From NCBI GenBank assembly GCA_031430435.1, contig JANPBM010000066.1, positions 89,687-153,686 of the forward strand: a DNA stretch of 64,000 nt. Reading direction: 5' to 3'. Made by a program: the position numbers and the translations under genes. Below are positions 58,702 to 64,000 of this stretch, piece after piece; positions within the stretch are counted from its first letter, which is position 1, and each line of letters begins with the position of its first letter. Source of the DNA: JANNVK01 sp031430435. Its GTDB lineage: Bacteria > Acidobacteriota > Blastocatellia > Pyrinomonadales > Pyrinomonadaceae. Under the pieces are notes generated by a model that saw only the letters and a list, made by a program, of their open reading frames with translations, was not told the DNA's origin and made no database searches.

Positions 58702-59433
58702 TTATTTGTATTTCATTACCGGATTATAATTGATATATCGGTAAAATCCGTCATCCTTTTGTTTCTCGCGGCGAATCACTTTTTTAATTCCGTTTCTATC
58801 AATAACCGTTACAGTTCTTTCTGTTCCGCTATCATTAACGCTTGCAAATTTAACCAACTTATCATCTTTTATTTTTAAGAAGGAGGTCTCGGTTGAGCCG
58901 GTAAATATCATAGAATCAATACACTTAAGTAGCGGGTTATATTTTAGATTAGGATATTCCTGCGAATTTTTTATATGAATCAGTTCATCTTTTCGTGAAT
59001 CAAAAATCAGTAATTCTCTGACTTGGTTTGCACCGCGCACCGCGATATTTGCAACAAATGTAACATCATTAAAACCATCACCGTTAAAATCTTTTAACTG
59101 CGGTTCTATCGGAAGATCGCCGCGTTTTTCAAATTCAAATTCGTTTTTTAAAGCCCATCGCAACTTATCTTTTGCGTAAAAGTTGATTTTCACAAAAATC
59201 TTATCGTCTTTTTCGCAGCTGTTGATTTCAACTCTGTTCAATTTTCTTCTGCCAATTCGGCGCGCGTCATCAAAACGCTCCGACTTGAATTCATAACTTT
59301 CAGATTCAGGCTTCTTTTCTTCCTGTTTTACAACGGGTGATTGCGGAATCGTTCGGGTGATTATTGTATTTTGCACAGGCTGATTCCGGCAAGCGATTGT
59401 TATTAGAAAGATTGAAAGAAAAATAAATTTCAT
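58702..59433 (-). CDS. Putative lipoprotein with FG-GAP/VCBS-like character
   Basis: Using the ATG at 59433 (MKFIFLSIFLITIACRNQP) gives 243 residues with a lipoprotein Cys at residue 15. The upstream in-frame extension overlaps the alkD end and is not signal-like. The middle contains KDFNGDGFNDVTFVANIAVR, a Ca2+-binding-like D-x-N-G-D-G loop seen in VCBS/FG-GAP repeats. The rest is strand-rich and of unknown function. Its base use is AT-rich. Confidence 0.65.
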   Translation of the reverse strand: MKFIFLSIFLITIACRNQPVQNTIITRTIPQSPVVKQEEKKPESESYEFKSERFDDARRIGRRKLNRVEINSCEKDDKIFVKINFYAKDKLRWALKNEFEFEKRGDLPIEPQLKDFNGDGFNDVTFVANIAVRGANQVRELLIFDSRKDELIHIKNSQEYPNLKYNPLLKCIDSMIFTGSTETSFLKIKDDKLVKFASVNDSGTERTVTVIDRNGIKKVIRREKQKDDGFYRYINYNPVMKYK

Positions 59434-59449
59434 AGCGTAAATATATGTC

Positions 59450-60154
59450 TTAAAGAGGTTTAGATTTGTTCGGCAATCTTGTCCGGACTTTCTCGTTTTG
59501 CAATTCACGCAAAGCGTCTGCCGCAATCCAACGAGCAGATTTTGTGTTTTGAGCTTTGATGCGTTCGGCGGCTTCGACGGCAAGTTTGTTAAGATTCAAA
59601 CTGCGTTTTCCGATTTGCCGAAGCGACCAATTAACTGCTTTCTTGACAAAATTACGTTCGTCGTCGGCTTTTTGTTCAAGTATTTGCAAAAATTCGGCGA
59701 TTTTTTCATCGCCGGCTTTTTTATCGTGAACGGCAAGCCACGCCATCAAACAAATTCCCGCGCGTTTGATAAATTCTTCTTCACGCTCCGACCATTCAAA
59801 AACTTTTTTGTAAGCAAAATCGGTGCGGCAAAAAAGATGTCCGCAAGTTCCGTCGCAAATCGCCCAATTATCAAAATCTTCGACCCAAGAATCCATTTGT
59901 TTTTCGGTTACATCTTTCGGGTTTTCAATCAAATACGCGATTATTCGAGCTTCGTGAATTTCGGTTTGCCAAAGCTCCAAAGCTAACGAATGTCGGTCTT
60001 TTGTCTGTTTTTTTATTTCTTTGGCGAGTTGTTTAAGATTAGGTGCGGAAACGCCGAAAGCCTTTTTAGTTTTAATCGCAAAACGTGCCATTCCCGCGAT
60101 ATTTTCAGGCGTTCCAATCAATTCGAGTGTTTTGATAATTTCGTCAACGGTCAT
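59450..60154 (-). CDS. DNA alkylation repair protein, AlkD-like
   Basis: A 234-residue all-helical HEAT-like repeat protein. FGVSAPNLKQLAKEIKKQ, LALELWQTEIHEARIIAYLI, WVEDFDNWAICDGTCGHLF and FVKKAVNWSLRQIGKRSLNL are the typical AlkD/DNA alkylation repair order. AlkD removes bulky or cationic alkylated bases by trapping DNA without base flipping. The key W-D pair (WAICD) is present. It is divergent from dapB, with about 70 bp between the two starts. Confidence 0.9.
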   Translation of the reverse strand: MTVDEIIKTLELIGTPENIAGMARFAIKTKKAFGVSAPNLKQLAKEIKKQTKDRHSLALELWQTEIHEARIIAYLIENPKDVTEKQMDSWVEDFDNWAICDGTCGHLFCRTDFAYKKVFEWSEREEEFIKRAGICLMAWLAVHDKKAGDEKIAEFLQILEQKADDERNFVKKAVNWSLRQIGKRSLNLNKLAVEAAERIKAQNTKSARWIAADALRELQNEKVRTRLPNKSKPL

Positions 60155-60226
60155 TTACAAATTGATACTGTTTCATAAAAAATACAATTTTGCATTGTAT
60201 CGTGCAATAATGTTTTTGAGAAAATT

Positions 60227-60937
60227 ATGAAAACAGCATTGATCGGTTACGGTGCGATGGGCAAAATTATCGCCGGTCTTTTACACGAACAAGGCGATGA
60301 AGTTGCGGTAATTATTGACGAAACGGACGCAAATCTTTCGGCGATTGAACTTGCGGATAAATTAAAAGGCGTTGATGCGGCGATAGATTTTTCCACCGCC
60401 GAAGCCGTTTTGCGAAATATCGAAGCGTGTTTAATTGCAAATGTTCCTTTGGTTGAAGGCACGACAGGTTGGAATAACGAACTTGAAACGGTGCGAAAAT
60501 TGGTCGAAAAACATGACGGTTCGTTTGTTTTCGGAGCAAATTTTTCGGTCGGCGTAAACCTTTTTTACAGAATTGTTTCAAACGCCGCCGAACTTTTTTC
60601 TAAGTTTGACGATTACGAAACTTTTATCGAAGAACGTCATCATTCACGCAAAATAGACGCACCTTCGGGAACGGCGTTAAAACTGCAAGACATTGTTTCG
60701 CAACATATTACAAAAGATTTTTCGGTTGCGGCAACTCGTGCGGGCAACATTCCCGGAACTCATATTGTCGGCTTTGACGGCACGGCTGACACCATCGAAC
60801 TAACGCACACCGCACGTTCAAGGCAAGGTTTTGCGTCAGGCTCAATCGTTGCGGCGAAGTGGATTATCGGGAAAAAAGGCTTTTGGGAGTTTACCGAAGT
60901 TATGGACGAGATAATCGCTCCTTGTTCTGATTTATGA
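60227..60937 (+). CDS. dapB: 4-hydroxy-tetrahydrodipicolinate reductase
   Basis: A 236-residue enzyme of the lysine/diaminopimelate pathway. The N-terminus TALIGYGAMGKIIAGLLHEQ has the nucleotide-binding glycines. FSTAEAVLRNIEACLI and EGTTGWNNEL follow. The conserved EERHHSRKIDAPSGTALKL holds the catalytic His and the substrate-binding Lys and Gly-Thr. It makes tetrahydrodipicolinate for diaminopimelate in peptidoglycan. The 3-prime end reads GFASGSIVAAKWIIGKKGFW. It is close to the next gene and probably co-transcribed. Confidence 0.95.
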   Translation: MKTALIGYGAMGKIIAGLLHEQGDEVAVIIDETDANLSAIELADKLKGVDAAIDFSTAEAVLRNIEACLIANVPLVEGTTGWNNELETVRKLVEKHDGSFVFGANFSVGVNLFYRIVSNAAELFSKFDDYETFIEERHHSRKIDAPSGTALKLQDIVSQHITKDFSVAATRAGNIPGTHIVGFDGTADTIELTHTARSRQGFASGSIVAAKWIIGKKGFWEFTEVMDEIIAPCSDL

Positions 60938-60962
60938 ATTGAGAAATCTTCGGTTTGAGCGT

Positions 60963-63797
60963 ATGCTTCCAAATATGAGCGAAGAAATACTTGACGATTC
61001 CGATTTTGAAGTTATTGACGTTACTCCGAAGCCTAAATCTAAACCTCGTTGGGTTTTATGGATTATTTTGGCTGTTGTCTTAGTTTCGATTTTTACGATT
61101 CCGCGTTTCGTCGGGATTTATGTAGATTCGTTGTGGTTTGATTCGCTGGGTTATTCGCCTGTTTATTGGTATCAGTTCAAAATAAAACTCGCTCTGTTTT
61201 TTGTATTCGCAATTGCCACTTTCTTAATTTTGCGAGTAATTTTCAGCGTATTATCTCGCCTTTTTGCCGCACACGCGGTTGCACCAAGGGAAATTGTTGT
61301 CAACGAACAGCAAAAGGTAATGTTTGATCCGGGCATTTTCCTGAAACCTGTCGGCTGGATTGTTTCGATTCTTTTTACTTTGGGCTACGGACTTTATTTC
61401 AGCAATCAATGGGAAGCATTTGCACTCTATTTTAATCAACAAGCGATGGCGGCGACTGATCCGATTTTCAATAATTCGGTCAGTTTCTATCTGTTCACGC
61501 TCCCTGTTTTTGAAATATTAAGCGGCTGGTTTTCGAGACTTGTTTATATCTTTGCAATCGCGAGTGTCGTTTATTCGTTGATTACGATCAGCAAAAAAGA
61601 TACGGCGAAAAAAACTCGCTATCTGGTTTTGTCAATTTCATTGGCGTTGGTTGCATTGACGCTTTCGGTCGGCACTTATCTCGGACGTTATGCGTATCTT
61701 TGGCAAGATCATCAAACTTTTACGGGCGTAACTTATACTGAATTTCACTATATTTTGCCGGGCTTGTTTATTCTCTCGATTGTTCTGTTAATTGTTGCAG
61801 TTATTGCACTTATCAATGCTTTTGTTACTCAAAACTTGAAAGTAATAATCGGTACAATTGCTTTGCCTGTTGTCGTTTATGTGGTCGGATTGATTCTGAT
61901 TCCGGGTTATGTGCAGAGCTTTATCGTCAAACCAAATGAATTAGACCGCGAAACGCCGTTTATTGAAAACAACATTGCGTGGACGCGAACTGCCTTCAAA
62001 TTAGACAAAATTGAGGTGCAAGATTTTCAGGCGGAAACGACCGCAACTTCGTTCGACATCGAAAAAAATCGTGCGACCGTTGATAATATACGCCTTTGGG
62101 ATCGTCCCGAATTGCAATCTACGCTCAAGCAATTACAAGAAATTCGCAATTATTACGACTTCACGACCGTTGATGTTGACCGCTATAAAATTGACGGACA
62201 AAAGCGTCTGATGATGGTTGCCGCACGCGAATTAGATGTCAATAATTTGCCCGAAGCATCGCGTAATTGGGTTAATCAAAAGCTGACTTACACGCACGGT
62301 TACGGTGTTACGATGAATACGGCGAATGGCTTTACAACTGAAGGTCGTCCGCAATTTGTGCTTTCAAATATGCCCGTTGAATCAACCGCACCTGAGTTAA
62401 AATTAACCCGTCCGCAGATTTATTTCGGGCAAAAAACCGATTCGGATGTGTATGTTCTGACAAATCAAAAAGAGTTTGATTTTCCGCAAGGCGATTCAAA
62501 CACTTACACAACTTACGAAGGAACAGGCGGAATTGCAATCGGCAGCGGATTGCGTCGTTTGGTTTTGGCAGCGACCTTAGGCGATTTAACAAAACTTCCT
62601 TTTTCGGACGATATAACCGCTGAAAGCCGAGTTTTGATGCGTCGCAACATCACGGAAAGAGTAAAAACAATCGCACCGTTTTTGATTTTAGACGAAGACC
62701 CGTACATCATAGTTGACGCAAACGGAAGATTGGTTTGGATGATTGATGCGTTTACCGAAACGAACCGTTACCCGTATTCAAAGCACTTTCAAGCCCAAGG
62801 GCAAAACATAAATTACATCCGCAACAGCGTTAAAATTACGATTGATGCTTACAACGGCGATGTCAATTTTTACAATTTCGACGAAGAAGACGAGTTGCTG
62901 AAAACCTATCAAAATATGTTTCCGACAATGTTCCAATCGGCAGACAAAATGCCCGCAGATTTACGCGAACATATCCGTTTTCCCGAAACATTGCTGGAAA
63001 CGCAAGGTCAGGCTTACGGACTTTATCACACGACAAACCCGAAAATATTTTTCCAACGCGAAGACGTTTGGACGCAAGCAAGCGTCATCACCAAAGGAAA
63101 AAATAACGATCAAGCCGAGCCGCTGAAACCTTATTTTGTGTTAGCTCAACTGCCTAATAACAAAGACGGAATCGAGTTTGTAAAAATTATGACTTTCACT
63201 CCTGCGAGCAGAAACAATCTGATTGCATTGATGGCAGGACGCAGCGACGGCGAAAATTACGGCAAACTTTTGGTCTATTCTCTGCCGAAATCACGCTTTA
63301 TTGACGGTCCGATTCAAATCGAAGCCCGCATTGACCAAGACGCAACTCTTTCGGGACAATTCACGCTTTGGAATCAGCAAGGTTCAAAAATTGAACGCGG
63401 AAATTTGATGGTAATTCCGGTGGGAAATGGTCTGCTCTATGTTCAACCGATTTTCCTGCAAGCAGATCGCAGTCCGATGCCCGAACTTAGAATGGTCGTT
63501 CTCGCAACACAAGAACGAATCGCCTACGGTCCAAATTTCGCTACCGCTTTAGCAAATATGTTTGGCGATTCTGCAAACAAAAAAGACGACGCGAAAGATA
63601 CGAAAATTGACGACAAAAAGGAAACGACAACCGCAATTGTCTCGCCAAATACGCAACAACTAATCAACCGTGCCGCCCAAGAATTTACGGATTATCAACA
63701 ACTGACATCGCAAAGCAAATTTGCCGAAGCAGGGAAGAAACTCGAAGATTTGAAACGGACTTTGGAAGAGTTGAAAAAGGGTGGCGGGAAGCTGTAA
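60963..63797 (+). CDS. UPF0182 family large membrane protein
   Basis: Using the ATG at 60963 (MLPNMSEEILDDSDFEVIDV) gives 944 residues; a TTG at 60939 and an ATG at 60975 are also possible, and no strong ribosome site decides. Seven hydrophobic helices lie in the first 320 residues, including WVLWIILAVVLVSIFTIPRF and YQFKIKLALFFVFAIATFLI. Then comes a large extracytoplasmic domain with YVVGLILIPGYVQSFIVKPN, NELDRETPFIENNIAWTRTA, IRLWDRPELQSTLKQLQEIR and YVTNQ-type text seen as VLTNQKEFDFPQG. These are UPF0182 hallmarks. The function is unknown. The C-terminus is a coiled coil (EAGKKLEDLKRTLEELKKGG). Confidence 0.92.
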   Translation: MLPNMSEEILDDSDFEVIDVTPKPKSKPRWVLWIILAVVLVSIFTIPRFVGIYVDSLWFDSLGYSPVYWYQFKIKLALFFVFAIATFLILRVIFSVLSRLFAAHAVAPREIVVNEQQKVMFDPGIFLKPVGWIVSILFTLGYGLYFSNQWEAFALYFNQQAMAATDPIFNNSVSFYLFTLPVFEILSGWFSRLVYIFAIASVVYSLITISKKDTAKKTRYLVLSISLALVALTLSVGTYLGRYAYLWQDHQTFTGVTYTEFHYILPGLFILSIVLLIVAVIALINAFVTQNLKVIIGTIALPVVVYVVGLILIPGYVQSFIVKPNELDRETPFIENNIAWTRTAFKLDKIEVQDFQAETTATSFDIEKNRATVDNIRLWDRPELQSTLKQLQEIRNYYDFTTVDVDRYKIDGQKRLMMVAARELDVNNLPEASRNWVNQKLTYTHGYGVTMNTANGFTTEGRPQFVLSNMPVESTAPELKLTRPQIYFGQKTDSDVYVLTNQKEFDFPQGDSNTYTTYEGTGGIAIGSGLRRLVLAATLGDLTKLPFSDDITAESRVLMRRNITERVKTIAPFLILDEDPYIIVDANGRLVWMIDAFTETNRYPYSKHFQAQGQNINYIRNSVKITIDAYNGDVNFYNFDEEDELLKTYQNMFPTMFQSADKMPADLREHIRFPETLLETQGQAYGLYHTTNPKIFFQREDVWTQASVITKGKNNDQAEPLKPYFVLAQLPNNKDGIEFVKIMTFTPASRNNLIALMAGRSDGENYGKLLVYSLPKSRFIDGPIQIEARIDQDATLSGQFTLWNQQGSKIERGNLMVIPVGNGLLYVQPIFLQADRSPMPELRMVVLATQERIAYGPNFATALANMFGDSANKKDDAKDTKIDDKKETTTAIVSPNTQQLINRAAQEFTDYQQLTSQSKFAEAGKKLEDLKRTLEELKKGGGKL

Positions 63798-64000
63798 ATA
63801 AATTGACCGTTCTTAAATAGAACAAAGCTGAATTTTTTATTAGACACTTAAATCGCCTTGTCTAATTCAAACGAATGTCCAAAAACCTTTAAATGATTGC
63901 GAAATAGTTCTTTTTTTGTTTAAGTGGAAAAAACATAGTCCCGTGTTTAGTGCTACTGTTCTTCTCATAAATAGAATATAGTTTGTGTATGTTGAATTTA
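63798..64000. other. Right-edge gap
   Basis: The last 203 bp hold no recognisable gene. TTAGACACTTAAATCGCCTTGTCTAA near 63840 is an imperfect inverted repeat that may end the UPF0182 transcript. Confidence 0.4.

Overview
The window is one stretch of a bacterial chromosome with visibly low GC, densely packed on both strands. No rRNA or tRNA gene was recognised. Gene content and style suggest the phylum Acidobacteriota, class Blastocatellia, probably a low-GC Pyrinomonadaceae relative. This placement is inferred from many secreted proteins with carboxypeptidase-regulatory-like repeats, an OPT transporter, a UPF0182 protein, an XisH/XisI pair, MazE-like antitoxins, and intergenic heptanucleotide tracts. 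It was not tested by a search.

Layout. 1-10 kb: asparagine synthetase (cut by the window edge), a frameshifted xisH with xisI, nadB, a GrdB/PrdB-like protein, DUF4149 and rhodanese proteins, a sensor histidine kinase, a DUF354 protein, a XerC/D recombinase and purK. 10.3-12.5 kb is accessory: small palindromic elements, a mazE-like gene with a broken toxin partner, a 21-bp tandem array and an unrecognised helical protein. 12.7-18.9 kb is housekeeping: crtZ-like, ybaB, recR, an acyltransferase, a phosphoribosyltransferase and an MscS channel. 19.1-22.8 kb is accessory again: a CdiA-CT-type polymorphic toxin with its immunity gene and an orphan fragment, a second 21-bp array with another unrecognised small protein, and a MITE with a clear target duplication. 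22.8-33.8 kb: a DPP-IV-type peptidase, an oxidoreductase, secreted proteins, an OPT transporter, and GT9 with Trm112. 33.8-40 kb is an NAD+/ADP-ribose island: nadV, a lipoprotein, PARG joined to a metallopeptidase domain, NADAR joined to a haloalkane dehalogenase, and nadM-Nudix. 40-64 kb: serA, rplU-rpmA, galE, a HerA-like ATPase, an MgtE-N/CBS protein, a lytic transglycosylase, rfbB, redoxins, an M1 peptidase, LVIVD and DUF305 proteins, alkD-like, dapB and UPF0182.

The most interesting signals are these. (1) Two separate 21-bp-period tandem arrays (11.5 and 21.3 kb) differ in sequence but share a GTGTTT-N5-AAAC core with internal dyad symmetry. Each lies just upstream of a small helical protein gene with a good ribosome site. 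(2) The NAD+/ADP-ribose island combines two enzymes that remake NAD+ from nicotinamide with two ADP-ribose-removing domains. (3) The polymorphic toxin cassette is followed by a fragment of a sister toxin gene. (4) Three reading-frame anomalies (xisH, PARG and NADAR) sit at A-runs. One extra A would repair xisH and would split each of the two fusions at its domain border. These may be base-calling deletions or real slippage sites.
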